Shown one piece after another: positions 39,736-53,038 of a stretch of DNA of 64,000 nucleotides. Within the stretch, counting starts at the first letter, position 1, and the number at the start of each line of letters is the position of its first letter. The notes under the pieces were generated by a model. The model was not told where the DNA came from. It did no database searches and saw nothing but the letters and a program-made list of their open reading frames with translations. Both the position numbers and the translations under genes were made by a program. Origin of the DNA: Microbacterium testaceum StLB037 (GTDB lineage Bacteria > Actinomycetota > Actinomycetes > Actinomycetales > Microbacteriaceae); the NCBI RefSeq assembly GCF_008763945.1, contig NZ_VTQH01000001.1, forward strand, positions 806,110-870,109, written 5' to 3'.

Positions 39736-39741
39736 ACGCTA
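39736..39741 (-). promoter_or_regulatory. -10 box, leaderless type
   Basis: TAGCGT, 6 nt before the GTG of the conserved hypothetical gene. Confidence 0.5.
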
Positions 39742-39785
39742 GCCCGACACGCCCGGGAACACGCGGATGTCGGTGGAACCGCGCG

Positions 39786-40280
39786 TCACGGACGACCTCG
39801 AGGACCCTCTTCGTCGTCCTCCCACCGCCAGTGCGGTCCGTTCGAGCGGGATCTCACGAGCAGGATGCCGAAGAGACCGGCGATCAGTCCGGCCGCAGCG
39901 ACGACGGGGCCCGGGAATCCCAGGGCGACGCTGCCGGCGGCGGCGACCCCACGAGCCGGGTCGGCACCGCTGACGAGGGCGCCGGTCACGATCCCGAGAA
40001 CCTCGCCCAGATAGGCGGCGATCGCGCACGGCACGGCGATCAGGTACCCGGGCGGATCCGCACGCAGGCCCCACCGCAGCGTCAGGGCGAAGGCCCCGAG
40101 CGCCAGCAGCTGACCGATCACTCCCGGGATGGGGCCGAGGCCGCGGACAGGGATGACGTCGGCATCGACGATGAGACTCGCCACGCCCAGCCCGGCGATC
40201 GAGAGGGCGACGAACACGACGGCCGCGAAGACGACAGCGACCGGCCGGGATACCCCCGCCGGTCGCTGTTCGTCGGCCAT
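39786..40280 (-). CDS. Small four-helix membrane protein
   Basis: 164 residues. Four predicted membrane helices between residues 12 and 145, then an acidic tail (W-R-W-E-D-D-E-E). No recognised function. Start ATG has GGAG 5 nt upstream and lies 11 nt after the preceding membrane-protein gene, so the two are probably one transcript. Confidence 0.7.
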   Translation of the reverse strand: MADEQRPAGVSRPVAVVFAAVVFVALSIAGLGVASLIVDADVIPVRGLGPIPGVIGQLLALGAFALTLRWGLRADPPGYLIAVPCAIAAYLGEVLGIVTGALVSGADPARGVAAAGSVALGFPGPVVAAAGLIAGLFGILLVRSRSNGPHWRWEDDEEGPRGRP

Positions 40281-40291
40281 CTGCTCCCGGC

Positions 40292-41398
40292 TCAGCGCTG
40301 CGAGAGCTGAGGACCGGCCTCCAGGGTGCGCTCGTACTCGCGCTGCGCCTCGGCGTTGATCTCGGTGACCCGACGACCACGTGCCGACACCCACGACCCG
40401 AACCAGATGGTCAGCTCGCGGCCGAGCACGAAGGCCACGATCGCGAGCGGGGCCAGGACGTTGTTCTGCAGGAGATCGACCGACTCGCGCGGGGTGATCT
40501 CCCAGAAGGGAGCGGCGAAGAGCGCGCCCAGCAGGTGACCGCCCCAGGCCACGACACCCACGACGAGACCCCAGACGACCCAGTGGCCCCACCGGCCCCG
40601 GTTGATGAGGGCGCCCAGGAACCAGAAGCCGAGGTAGAACGCCACCGTCGGAACCCACAGGCCCCAGGTGGTGAGGGCAGACAGGGCCGCCTGACCGAGA
40701 TCGGCGACCTGGATCGCGTTCGTGAGCAGTCCGAGACCGAGGGTGGCCGCGAGGTAGAGCACGGCGAAGGCGAGCGCGGCGAGCAGACCGATGGCCCCGG
40801 CTGCGCCGCGGTTGTTGCGCGGGCGGGGAGCCTCGGGCGCCTGCACGAAGATCGGCTGCGGACCGCCGACGGCGCGCGTCGGCTCATCGGAGACGGGGGT
40901 CGCGGCCGCAGCGGCTGCACCCGCGGCCGCGGGGTAGGCGGTGGTGTGCGCGTCGTCGTGACGCGCGGCGGCGGTGGTGTCGTCGTAGCGGACGTCGTCG
41001 TGGCGGACGTCGTCGTAACGGGCGTCGTCGCGGCGGACCTCGTCGTGCGCGGGCTCGGCAGAGGCGGCGTAGGCGGCCCAGCGGGCGTCTTCGTCGTCGA
41101 GGTCGACGGAGGAGTCGCGGGGCGCGACGGGGGACGCGTCGTGGACGACCGGCGCCGTGTGCTCGCTGCGGGCCGTGGTCGGGACGGCAGCCTCACGCTC
41201 GTGCGCCTCGCGCTCGTGCCACGCGGCCTCGGCGGCGGCGGGGTCGACAGCGTCGCGACGGGCGGCCTCGGCGTCGGCGAGACCCTCGTGGGCTCGGCCG
41301 ACGACATCCTGCGCTTCGTCCTGGGGCTCGACGACGGGGTCGCCGTACGTGTCCTTCGGTTCAGCGACGGGGTCGCCGTACGACTTGTTGTCGCTCAT
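40292..41398 (-). CDS. Membrane protein with charged repeat-rich N-terminal half
   Basis: 368 residues. The first 200 are disordered, Asp/Ala/Arg/His-rich, with a Y-G-D-P-V-x-E-P duplication near the N-terminus and five-residue repeats (R-Y-D-D-V, R-H-D-D-V). Residues about 205-345 hold four membrane helices. No family recognised. Ribosome site GAGGAG 5 nt before the ATG; a TAGCCT box at 41429-41434 on this strand can serve as -10. Confidence 0.68.
   Translation of the reverse strand: MSDNKSYGDPVAEPKDTYGDPVVEPQDEAQDVVGRAHEGLADAEAARRDAVDPAAAEAAWHEREAHEREAAVPTTARSEHTAPVVHDASPVAPRDSSVDLDDEDARWAAYAASAEPAHDEVRRDDARYDDVRHDDVRYDDTTAAARHDDAHTTAYPAAAGAAAAAATPVSDEPTRAVGGPQPIFVQAPEAPRPRNNRGAAGAIGLLAALAFAVLYLAATLGLGLLTNAIQVADLGQAALSALTTWGLWVPTVAFYLGFWFLGALINRGRWGHWVVWGLVVGVVAWGGHLLGALFAAPFWEITPRESVDLLQNNVLAPLAIVAFVLGRELTIWFGSWVSARGRRVTEINAEAQREYERTLEAGPQLSQR
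40979..41053 (-). repeat. 15-bp in-frame tandem repeat
   Basis: Five 15-bp units encoding variants of R-Y-D-D-V / R-H-D-D-V inside the membrane protein; units differ by one to three bases. Confidence 0.8.
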
Positions 41399-41505
41399 GG
41401 GGTCTCCTCACGCGGTGCTTGCGGCGCCAGGCTAACCCGCGAGAGGCTCGCCGCCGCGCAGGCGTGCCGTCGGATATCCTTCTCGACCGTGTCGGTGGTG
41501 CGGCT

Positions 41506-41511
41506 TAGGGT
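41506..41511 (+). promoter_or_regulatory. Promoter of the lipoprotein gene (leaderless type)
   Basis: -10 TAGGGT, 6 nt before the ATG; a TCGACC at 41483-41488 lies 17 bp upstream as a fair -35. No Shine-Dalgarno sequence. Confidence 0.6.
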
Positions 41512-41517
41512 GTTCCC

Positions 41518-42105
41518 ATGTCCCGTCGTCTGCTTCGTCCGGCCGTCGCGGCGGCCCTCGCCGGCGCCGCCCTCCTCGCCCTGAGCGCCTGCGCGCCCGC
41601 GGCCGAAGAAGCGGCTCCCGCCCCGTCCGTGACCGTGGTCTCGGAGAGCCCGACGCCGATCCCGACGATCACTCAGACCGCCCCCGCCGTCCGCATCCCC
41701 GCGGATTGCCGCGCCATGCTGTCCGCCGACGTGCTGGCGCAGCTCGGCAACACCCCGCTGAATGACCCCTCGCTCGGGGCATCGGGCGTGCAGTCGGACG
41801 GCTCGCTGACCTGCATCTGGCGCGACCCCGGGGCCGATACGACCGGTCTGGTCACCCGCATCTCGCGCGAGGATCGCGGGCCCGCCCTCGACATGCTCAA
41901 CGACCTCGTCGATACGCAGGGCTTCAGCTGCTACACCCCCGACTCCGGCACGCGGTGCGAGAAGACCTGGATCAACCCCACCTACCCCGTCAACGACGGG
42001 CGCACGTTGTACTGGCGCGACGGCGTCCTGATCGACACGCAGTACTCGAATCTCGCGCCCACCGGGTACACGGCGAGCATCATCTCCTCGGTGTTCGGCG
42101 GCTGA
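41518..42105 (+). CDS. Lipoprotein, four-cysteine family (paralogue of the convergent gene)
   Basis: 195 residues. Signal peptide with lipobox L-S-A-C (Cys about 25), so a lipid-anchored exported protein. After a Pro/Thr linker there are four further Cys in D-C-R, T-C-I-W-R, G-F-S-C and T-R-C-E-K-T, then W-R-D-G and G-Y-T-A-S-I-I-S-S-V-F-G-G. The same order of motifs occurs in the next gene on the other strand, so the two are paralogues and the four Cys probably form two disulfides. Substrate or role unknown. Confidence 0.8.
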   Translation: MSRRLLRPAVAAALAGAALLALSACAPAAEEAAPAPSVTVVSESPTPIPTITQTAPAVRIPADCRAMLSADVLAQLGNTPLNDPSLGASGVQSDGSLTCIWRDPGADTTGLVTRISREDRGPALDMLNDLVDTQGFSCYTPDSGTRCEKTWINPTYPVNDGRTLYWRDGVLIDTQYSNLAPTGYTASIISSVFGG

Positions 42106-42140
42106 CAGCTCGTAGGACCGCGGGGCGCCTTCTTCGACGT

Positions 42141-42159
42141 TCGGCCGGCGAGCGGCCGA
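42141..42159. terminator. Small hairpin between convergent paralogues
   Basis: 7-bp stem (42141-42147 with 42153-42159), GCGAG loop, in the 102-nt gap between the two stops. Weak as a terminator because neither side has a U-run. Confidence 0.4.
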
Positions 42160-42207
42160 CCGGGTCGGCGCCGATCCCACGGGGCCCCGCGCCGGGACCC
42201 GGTCGCG

Positions 42208-42807
42208 TCACTCGCCCGAAAAGGCGTGGGATGCCACGATGGCGGCGTAACCGTCGGGCATCCAGTCCGTGAGCGTGGACGACACCCAGCGGTCTCCGCG
42301 AAGGTCGTGGATCTCCGAGACGTCGCCGACGGTGCGTTCGCAATGCGTGGTGTCTATGGCGACGGAGCACGAGAAGCCCTGGCCGGTGAGAGTGGCGACG
42401 GCGGCGGAAGCGCCCTCGGGGGTGACTGTCGACACGGTCGTCTCGATCGCGCGGCCCGCCTCCCCGCGCCAGTGGCACGTGATCACGACCGTGGGCGCGG
42501 CCGCCGCGACGGCCTCGGGCGTCGAGGCCGGGGCGGTGTGCCGCTGCGAGAGCAACGCTTTGGGTGACCAGACCAGCGACGACCACAGCGGTTGCGAGTA
42601 CAGGTGGCGGCAGTCCGAGGCCGGCGCGGGGGCGACCGTCGGGGTGTCGGCATGCCGGCCGGTGGCGGCTCGCAGCGTGTCGCCCGCGAAGCCGATCGCC
42701 AAGGGCACCCCCGGGGTGGCGAGCACCCCCAGTGTCACGACCGCGGCGGCGCAGAGCAGCCCCGCCGGCCAAGCCAGCCACAAGCTGCGTCCCCCGATAC
42801 GGGCCAT
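42208..42807 (-). CDS. Membrane-anchored four-cysteine protein (paralogue of the lipoprotein)
   Basis: 199 residues. One N-terminal membrane segment (about 9-33) without lipobox, so a signal anchor or cleaved signal. The external part carries D-C-R, T-C-H-W-R, G-F-S-C and T-H-C-E-R-T, then G-D-R-W and G-Y-A-A-I-V-A-S-H-A-F-S-G, matching the convergent lipoprotein motif by motif. ATG at 42807 has GGAGG 5 nt upstream and a TACCGT box at 42824-42829; the GTG at 42819 has neither in place. Confidence 0.78.
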   Translation of the reverse strand: MARIGGRSLWLAWPAGLLCAAAVVTLGVLATPGVPLAIGFAGDTLRAATGRHADTPTVAPAPASDCRHLYSQPLWSSLVWSPKALLSQRHTAPASTPEAVAAAAPTVVITCHWRGEAGRAIETTVSTVTPEGASAAVATLTGQGFSCSVAIDTTHCERTVGDVSEIHDLRGDRWVSSTLTDWMPDGYAAIVASHAFSGE

Positions 42808-42876
42808 GCGAACCTCCACGACAACGGTAGGCGCACCCGGGCGGATCCCCCGGCACCCGACACGCCGCGGGCACGA

Positions 42877-42908
42877 CGAAGGCCCCCGGCGCGAGCCGGG
42901 GGCCTTCG
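42877..42908 (-). terminator. Terminator after rpoC
   Basis: Perfect 14-bp G+C stem (42877-42890 with 42895-42908) with a GCGA-type tetraloop, 42 nt after the rpoC stop. Confidence 0.85.
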
Positions 42909-42950
42909 GGGATCAGGATGCCGCGCCGGGGCGTGGCATCCGTCGTTCGA

Positions 42951-45900
42951 TCAGTTGTACGTGCCGGGGGTGAAGTCGTCCGTCGAGAAGCTGTCGAAGT
43001 CGACGTAGCTCAGGTCGGCGTCGCTGTACGCGCCGTCCGAGGCGAAGATGCGGTTGGGGTACCGCTCGCTCTTGGCCTCTTCCGTCGCCTCGACAGTGAC
43101 GTTGCGGTACTTCGCAAGTCCGGTTCCGGCGGGGATGAGCTTTCCGATGATGACGTTCTCCTTGAGGCCGACGAGCGGGTCGCTCTTGCCCTCCATGGCC
43201 GCCTGCGTCAGGACGCGGGTGGTCTCCTGGAACGACGCGGCCGACAGCCACGACTCCGTCGCGAGCGACGCCTTCGTGATACCCATCAGCTCGGGACGAC
43301 CGGACGCGGGACGCTTGCCCTCGCCGACGGCCTCGCGGTTGATGGTCTGGTAGCGCTTGAAGTCCACCAGCTCACCCGGCAGCAGGTCGGTGTCGCCGTG
43401 GTCGACGACGGTCACCTTCCGGAGCATCTGTCGGACGATGACCTCGATGTGCTTGTCGTGGATCGGCACACCCTGCGAGCGGTACACGCCCTGGACGCCG
43501 TTGACGAGGTACTTCTGCACCTCGCGGGCACCCTGCACGCGCATGACCTCCTTGGGGTCGAGCGTTCCGACCTGGAGGGGCTCGCCGACCGAGACGTGCT
43601 GTCCGTCCTCGACCAGGAGCGTCGCGCGCTTCAGGACGGGGTAGACGACCGGCTCGTCGCCGTTGTCGGGCGTCAGGATGACCTTCTTGGCCTTGTCGGT
43701 CTCGTCGATCGTGATGCGGCCGTCGGCCTCGGCGATCGGCGACGCACCCTTGGGGGTGCGGGCCTCGAACAGCTCCTGCACGCGGGGAAGACCCTGCGTG
43801 ATGTCGTCCGCCGACGCCGAACCACCGGTGTGGAAGGTACGCATCGTCAGCTGGGTACCGGGCTCACCGATCGACTGGGCCGCGATGATACCGACGGCCT
43901 CGCCGATGTCGACGATCTTGCCGGTGGCCAGCGAACGGCCGTAGCACTTGGCGCAGACACCGACGGCCGAGTCGCACGTCAGGACCGAACGGACCTTGAT
44001 CGTCTCGACGCCACCGGCGACCAGCTTGTCGATGAGCACGTCGCCCACGTCGTCGCCGGCCTCGGCCAGCACGGTGCCCTGCGCGTCGACGACCGCCGTG
44101 GCGAGCGTACGAGCGAACACCGAGTTCTCGACGTTGGCGTCCTTGACCAGCGCACCGGTCGAGTCGGCCGCGGCGATCGGGAGCTCGAGGCCCTTCGACG
44201 TGCCGCAGTCCTCCTCGCGGATGATGACATCCTGCGAGACGTCGACGAGACGACGGGTCAGGTACCCCGAGTCGGCCGTACGGAGGGCCGTGTCGGCCAG
44301 ACCCTTACGGGCACCGTGCGTCGCGATGAAGTACTCGGCGACCGACAGACCCTCGCGGTACGAGGAGATGATCGGACGCGGGATGATCTCACCCTTGGGG
44401 TTGTTCACCAGGCCTCGCATACCCGCGATGTTGCGGATCTGCAGCCAGTTACCACGGGCGCCCGACGAGACCATGCGGTTGATGGTGTTGTCGGCGGGGA
44501 AGTTGTCCCGCATCGCCTTCTGGACCTCGTCGGTGGCCTCGGTCCAGATCTTGATGAGCTCCTGGCGACGCTCGGCGTCGGTGGTGAGACCCTTCTCGTA
44601 CTGGCCCTGGACCTTCGCGGCCTGCTTCTCGTAGCCCGCGACGATCTCCGCCTTGTTCGGCGGGGTGAGGATGTCGCTCAGCGCCACCGTGACACCCGAA
44701 CGGGTGGCCCAGTAGAAACCGGCGTCCTTGATCCGGTCGAGCGACGCTGCGACCTCGACCTTGGGATACTCCTCGGCCAGCTTGTTGACGATCTGCGACA
44801 GCTTGCCCTTGTCCGCCTGCTCGCGGACGAACGGGTAGCCCTTGGGGAGGGTGTCGTTGAAGATCGCCTGACCCAGCGAGGCGTCGACGAGACCGTGCAC
44901 GTCGTAGCCCTCGGGAGCCTGGCCCTCGAGGAACGTCAGGCCGGGGATGCGGATGCGCGCCTTGGCCTGCAGGTCGAGGGTCCCCTCGTCCTTGGCCAGG
45001 ATCGCCTCGCCCACGGAACCGAACGCACGGCCCTCGCCCACGGCACCCTCCTTGAGGGTGGTGAGGTGGTGCAGACCGATGATCATGTCCTGCGAGGGCA
45101 GGGTGACCGGGCGGCCGTCCGACGGCTTGAGGATGTTGTTCGAGGCGAGCATGAGCACGCGAGCCTCGGCCTGGGCCTCGACCGACAGGGGCAGGTGGAC
45201 AGCCATCTGGTCACCGTCGAAGTCGGCGTTGAACGCCGCGCACACGAGCGGGTGCAGCTGGATGGCCTTGCCCTCGACGAGCTGGGGCTCGAACGCCTGG
45301 ATGCCGAGACGGTGCAGGGTGGGTGCACGGTTCAGCAGCACGGGACGCTCGCGGATGATCTCCTCGAGCACGTCCCACACCTCGGGACGGTAGCGCTCGA
45401 CGGCGCGCTTGGCGGCCTTGATGTTCTGCGAGTGACCGAGGTCGATCAGGCGCTTGATCACGAACGGCTTGAACAGCTCGAGAGCCATCTGCTTGGGCAG
45501 ACCGCACTGGTGGAGCTTGAGCTGGGGTCCGACGATGATGACGGAACGGCCAGAGTAGTCCACGCGCTTTCCGAGCAGGTTCTGGCGGAAACGACCCTGC
45601 TTTCCCTTGAGCATGTCGCTCAGGGACTTCAGGGCGCGGTTGCCGGTGCCGGTGACGGGGCGACCACGGCGGCCGTTGTCGAACAGCGCGTCGACGGCCT
45701 CCTGCAGCATGCGCTTCTCGTTGTTGACGATGATCTCGGGGGCACCGAGGTCGATCAGGCGACGGAGGCGGTTGTTGCGGTTGATCACTCGACGGTAGAG
45801 GTCGTTCAGGTCGGAGGTCGCGAAGCGGCCACCGTCGAGCTGGACCATCGGACGAAGCTCCGGCGGGATCACCGGGACAACGTCGAGCACCATCGAGGCG

Positions 45901-46826
45901 GGGGTCATGCCCGTCTGCAGGAACGAGTTGACGACCTTGAGGCGCTTGATCGCGCGGATCTTGCGCTGGCCCTTGCCCTCGGAGATCTGCAGGTGGAGGC
46001 TGTCGGCCTCGGCCTGCAGGTCGAAGGCCTCGAGGCGACGCTTGATCGACTCGGCGCCCATGTGGGCCTCGAAGTACTGACCGAAGCGGTCCTGGAGCTC
46101 GTGGAACACGTCGTCCTCGGGCTTGAGGGCACCGACCTCGAGCGTGCGGAAGTCCTCCCACACGCGCTCGAGCTTCGCGATCTGCTCGTCGGCGTTCTTG
46201 CGCGCCGAGGTCATCTCCTTCTCGGCGGCGTCCTTGACCTTCTTCTTCTGGTCGGCCTTGGCGCCCTCCGCCTCGAGGGCGGCGAGCTCCTCCTCGAGCT
46301 TGGCGAGGCGAGCGGCGATGCGGGCATCGCGGCGGTCGCCGAGCGTCTTCAGCTCGAGACGGATGTTGTTCTCCTGCGTGGCCAGGTCGCGGTGACGAGC
46401 ATCCTCGTCGACCGAGATGACCATGTAGGCGGCGAAGTAGATGACCTTCTCGAGGTCCTTCGGCGCCATGTCGAGCAGGTAGCCCAGGCGCGAGGGCACG
46501 CCCTTGAAGTACCAGATGTGGGTGACGGGCGCGGCGAGCTCGATGTGGCCCATGCGCTCGCGACGGACCGAGCTCTTGGTGACCTCGACGCCGCAGCGCT
46601 CGCAGACGATGCCCTTGAAGCGGACGCGCTTGTACTTTCCGCAGGCGCACTCCCAGTCGCGGGAGGGCCCGAAGATCTGCTCGCCGAAGAGGCCGTCCTT
46701 CTCGGGCTTCAGCGTGCGGTAGTTGATCGTCTCGGGCTTCTTGACCTCACCGAAGGACCAACGACGGATGTCGTCGGCGGTGGCCAGACCGATACGGATC
46801 TGATCGAAAGTGGTTGATTCGAGCAC
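42951..46826 (-). CDS. rpoC: RNA polymerase beta' subunit
   Basis: 1291 residues. Catalytic N-A-D-F-D-G-D-Q-M with the three Mg-binding Asp, N-terminal zinc site (C-x-C and C-x-x-C in the first 80 residues), second zinc site in the [13 protein letters not shown] region. GTG start with an AGGAGA ribosome site, 56 nt after rpoB. Confidence 0.98.
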   Translation of the reverse strand: MLESTTFDQIRIGLATADDIRRWSFGEVKKPETINYRTLKPEKDGLFGEQIFGPSRDWECACGKYKRVRFKGIVCERCGVEVTKSSVRRERMGHIELAAPVTHIWYFKGVPSRLGYLLDMAPKDLEKVIYFAAYMVISVDEDARHRDLATQENNIRLELKTLGDRRDARIAARLAKLEEELAALEAEGAKADQKKKVKDAAEKEMTSARKNADEQIAKLERVWEDFRTLEVGALKPEDDVFHELQDRFGQYFEAHMGAESIKRRLEAFDLQAEADSLHLQISEGKGQRKIRAIKRLKVVNSFLQTGMTPASMVLDVVPVIPPELRPMVQLDGGRFATSDLNDLYRRVINRNNRLRRLIDLGAPEIIVNNEKRMLQEAVDALFDNGRRGRPVTGTGNRALKSLSDMLKGKQGRFRQNLLGKRVDYSGRSVIIVGPQLKLHQCGLPKQMALELFKPFVIKRLIDLGHSQNIKAAKRAVERYRPEVWDVLEEIIRERPVLLNRAPTLHRLGIQAFEPQLVEGKAIQLHPLVCAAFNADFDGDQMAVHLPLSVEAQAEARVLMLASNNILKPSDGRPVTLPSQDMIIGLHHLTTLKEGAVGEGRAFGSVGEAILAKDEGTLDLQAKARIRIPGLTFLEGQAPEGYDVHGLVDASLGQAIFNDTLPKGYPFVREQADKGKLSQIVNKLAEEYPKVEVAASLDRIKDAGFYWATRSGVTVALSDILTPPNKAEIVAGYEKQAAKVQGQYEKGLTTDAERRQELIKIWTEATDEVQKAMRDNFPADNTINRMVSSGARGNWLQIRNIAGMRGLVNNPKGEIIPRPIISSYREGLSVAEYFIATHGARKGLADTALRTADSGYLTRRLVDVSQDVIIREEDCGTSKGLELPIAAADSTGALVKDANVENSVFARTLATAVVDAQGTVLAEAGDDVGDVLIDKLVAGGVETIKVRSVLTCDSAVGVCAKCYGRSLATGKIVDIGEAVGIIAAQSIGEPGTQLTMRTFHTGGSASADDITQGLPRVQELFEARTPKGASPIAEADGRITIDETDKAKKVILTPDNGDEPVVYPVLKRATLLVEDGQHVSVGEPLQVGTLDPKEVMRVQGAREVQKYLVNGVQGVYRSQGVPIHDKHIEVIVRQMLRKVTVVDHGDTDLLPGELVDFKRYQTINREAVGEGKRPASGRPELMGITKASLATESWLSAASFQETTRVLTQAAMEGKSDPLVGLKENVIIGKLIPAGTGLAKYRNVTVEATEEAKSERYPNRIFASDGAYSDADLSYVDFDSFSTDDFTPGTYN

Positions 46827-46882
46827 TGGTTCTCCTGTGTCGGAATTCTCTGAAATCTGAGCTGGGTCGCTGAGCTGGAAGC

Positions 46883-50380
<3,498 letters not shown>

Positions 50381-50548
50381 GGGAATAACCTCCAGAAGCC
50401 CGGGCGAGGGGCTCGTGATTCCTTGTCGTCAGGTGGAGTGCGTTCCTGCCCCGAAAACCTGCTCGCCGCACACCGCGATGAAGCGGGGACGGGCAGGCTC
50501 AGCCGACCACCATATGAGGGCAGGGGGAATCGAGGAGCGCAAAGTCCA

Positions 50549-50577
50549 AGCATACGCGGGAGGACTCGCCGTGTCCA
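50549..50577 (-). promoter_or_regulatory. Promoter of rpoBC
   Basis: Minus strand: -35 TGGACA (50572-50577), 17 bp, -10 TATGCT (50549-50554); leader about 160 nt. Confidence 0.78.
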
Positions 50578-50652
50578 GTCCAATTCTTGACGCGTTCTCG
50601 GACCTGCGGTATAACCGCGTGCGCCCGTCCAGAATTCCGGGCGCCGCCCCGT

Positions 50653-52248
50653 TCACACCCGGCGAAATCGCACCCGATCACCCGGCCGCACCTGCGCGAG
50701 CGCGTCGAGGACGGCATCCGGGATCACCCCGATCACGGGGTATCCCCCGGTCACCGGACCGTCGGCGAGCAGGATCACCGGGCGCCCGTGCGGAGGGACC
50801 TGGAGGGCGCCCGGGCGCATGCCTTCGCTGGGGAGCTCGTCAGGGCGCGTGCGCTCGAGGACCGGGCCGTCGAGTCGGATGCCGACGCGGTCGATGTCGG
50901 TCGTCACGGTCCAGGTCGCATCGATCAAAGCATCGACGGCGGCGGGGGCGAACCAGTCCGCCCGCGGTCCGGGCCGCAGCCCCACCTCGAGCACGACCGG
51001 GGGGATCGACCACGGGAACCCGTCCACCACGGGCACGACACCGGTCGCCGCTCCCGCGTGCACGAGCTCGCCCGCGCGCAGGGGCGCAGGACCCAGCCCG
51101 GCGAGCACGTCGGTGGAGCGCGAGCCGAGCGCGGGCTCGGCGGCCACTCCCCCGCGAACGGCGAGGATCAGCCGCAGGCCCGCGCGGGCGGGGTCGATCG
51201 TCAGCTCCGCCCCCTTCGTGAGCCGCACCGGCGCGTAGGCCGAGACGCCGCGCCCGTCGACGCGCACCTCGGCCAGGGCACCGGTCACGGCGATCCAGCA
51301 GTCGTCTTCGGCCCGCGCCGAGAACGCCCCGAGCGTGATCTCGAGGGCCGCCGCCGACTCGTCGTTTCCGACGAGACGATTCGCGATGCGCAGGGCACCG
51401 CGATCCAGTGCACCCGAACGCGCCACCCCCAGCGCCGCCCGACCGGATCGACCGAGGTCCTGCACCGTGACGAGGGGTCCCGGGGCGACGATGCGCAGAG
51501 CGGGGCGCGACTCCCCGACGGGAGGGAGGACACGGGGCGAGGAACCGGAACGGGGCGGCGGTGTCGTGGCATCCGCTCGCCCGATCGTCCGAGTCGACTC
51601 ATGAGGCCCCTGCCGCCCGGCGCCGCGCACGCGGTCGCGAAGCGGCACGAAACGCACGCGGGTGCGGGGCGGCAGCAGCACGGGGTCGGCGGCCTGGGGG
51701 TCGAACAGGGCCGCGTCCGTCGACCCGATCAGCCGCCAGCCGCCCGGGGTGTCGCGGGGATAGGCGCCGCTGAAGGCCCCCGCGAGACCCACGGATCCGG
51801 CGGGCACGCGTAGACGGGGGCGGTCGAGTCGAGGGACGTCGAACGGCCAGTCCGCGCTCACGAGGTAGGCGAAGCCCGGCGCGAACCCGGTGAAGGCCAC
51901 CGTCCACTCCGCGGCGCGGTGGCGGGAGACGAGCTCGTCGACGGGGATGCCGAGCAGCTGGGCCGTGTCGTCGAGGTCGGCGCCATGGTAGCGCGTCGCG
52001 ATCTCGACGAGGGGGCCGGGGGCGGCGGCATCCGAGTCTCTGATGGCGGTCGTCCGGACCCACGCGGCGACCGCCGCGGCCGAGGTGCGCTGCGGATCGA
52101 AGGCGACCAGCACGGTGCGCGCGGCGGGGACGAGGTCGTCGACGCCGTCGGGCGGATCCGCGGCGAGTGCGGCGTGCACGCGCACGGCCGCGGCGAGGTC
52201 GGCGACCTCGGCCAGCAGGGCCGTGTCGCCCATCGTCCGCAGCGTCAC
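50653..52248 (-). CDS. 5-oxoprolinase subunits B and C, fused
   Basis: 531 residues joining PxpB (about 1-215; G-F-A-P-G-F-A-Y-L, R-V-P-A-G-S-V-G-L-A-G and D-T-P-G-G-W-R-L-I-G) and PxpC (about 240-531; S-G-A-L-D-R-G-A, G-G-Y-P-V-I-G-V-I). With PxpA they hydrolyse 5-oxoproline to glutamate using ATP. In E. coli these are two genes (pxpB, pxpC). GTG start overlaps the pxpA stop (GTGA), so the complex is made from one transcript. Confidence 0.92.
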   Translation of the reverse strand: MTLRTMGDTALLAEVADLAAAVRVHAALAADPPDGVDDLVPAARTVLVAFDPQRTSAAAVAAWVRTTAIRDSDAAAPGPLVEIATRYHGADLDDTAQLLGIPVDELVSRHRAAEWTVAFTGFAPGFAYLVSADWPFDVPRLDRPRLRVPAGSVGLAGAFSGAYPRDTPGGWRLIGSTDAALFDPQAADPVLLPPRTRVRFVPLRDRVRGAGRQGPHESTRTIGRADATTPPPRSGSSPRVLPPVGESRPALRIVAPGPLVTVQDLGRSGRAALGVARSGALDRGALRIANRLVGNDESAAALEITLGAFSARAEDDCWIAVTGALAEVRVDGRGVSAYAPVRLTKGAELTIDPARAGLRLILAVRGGVAAEPALGSRSTDVLAGLGPAPLRAGELVHAGAATGVVPVVDGFPWSIPPVVLEVGLRPGPRADWFAPAAVDALIDATWTVTTDIDRVGIRLDGPVLERTRPDELPSEGMRPGALQVPPHGRPVILLADGPVTGGYPVIGVIPDAVLDALAQVRPGDRVRFRRV

Positions 52249-52997
52249 CACGGAGCGCGCACCTCGACGCCCGCGTGGTCCAGGGCCGCTCGCACGGCCC
52301 GCGCCATCGCGACGGCGGCGGGGGTGTCCCCGTGCAGGCACAGCGAGGCGGCCTCGACGGCGACGCGCGTGCCCTCGACCGTGTCGACCTCGCCCTCCCG
52401 CACCAGGCGGAGCGCACGGGCGGCGACGAGCTCGGGGTCGTGGATCAGATCACCCGGCGCTCCGCGCGGGACGAGGCCTCCCCGCGCGGTGTACCCGCGG
52501 TCGAGGAAGGCCTCGTGCACGAACGGAAGACCGGCGGATGCCGCGGCCTCGGCGATCGCGCCGGCGAGGCCGAGCACCGGCAGGGCGCGTCCGAGCCGTG
52601 CGGAGTGGTCCGCCACCGCCGCCGCGACCGCCTCGGCCTGCCGGGGATCGGCGGTGACCGCGTGGTACAGCGCGCCGTGCGGCTTGACGTAGCGCAGGTC
52701 GGCTCCGGCCGCGACGAGGGCAGACAGCTGAGCGGTCACGCTCGCATTCAGCTCCGCGGGCTCGGGCGAACGGGCGACGCGACCGAAGTTCGCGCGGTCG
52801 TCGTACGAGGGGTGGGCGCCGACGGCGACCCCGTGGCGCGCCGCTGTCTCGACCGACGCGCGCATCGAAGCGGCATCCCCCGCATGCCCGCCACAGGCGA
52901 TGTTGGCGCTGGAGATCACCGCGAACAGGGCGTCGTCGTCGGCCGTCGGCACCCCGTCGACGGTCTCGCCCAGGTCGGCGTTGAGATCCACCCGCAT
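52245..52997 (-). CDS. pxpA: 5-oxoprolinase subunit A
   Basis: 250 residues of the LamB/YcsF family: D-L-N-A-D-L-G-E at the N-terminus, A-C-G-G-H-A-G-D and K-P-H-G-A-L-Y. Works with the fused PxpB-PxpC to recycle 5-oxoproline. Leaderless-type TACCGT box 6 nt before the ATG. Confidence 0.93.
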   Translation of the reverse strand: MRVDLNADLGETVDGVPTADDDALFAVISSANIACGGHAGDAASMRASVETAARHGVAVGAHPSYDDRANFGRVARSPEPAELNASVTAQLSALVAAGADLRYVKPHGALYHAVTADPRQAEAVAAAVADHSARLGRALPVLGLAGAIAEAAASAGLPFVHEAFLDRGYTARGGLVPRGAPGDLIHDPELVAARALRLVREGEVDTVEGTRVAVEAASLCLHGDTPAAVAMARAVRAALDHAGVEVRAPW

Positions 52998-53003
52998 GCG
53001 GCC

Positions 53004-53009
53004 ACGGTA
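53004..53009 (-). promoter_or_regulatory. -10 box of pxpA (leaderless type)
   Basis: TACCGT, 6 nt before the start codon; part of a 41-nt divergent promoter region. Confidence 0.5.
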
Positions 53010-53026
53010 CCGCCGCGCGGAGGGCC

Positions 53027-53032
53027 TAGCGT
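53027..53032 (+). promoter_or_regulatory. -10 box of the spermidine-synthase-like gene
   Basis: TAGCGT, 6 nt before the ATG on the plus strand; faces the pxpA box in the same 41-nt gap. Confidence 0.5.
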
Positions 53033-53038
53033 GGGGAT

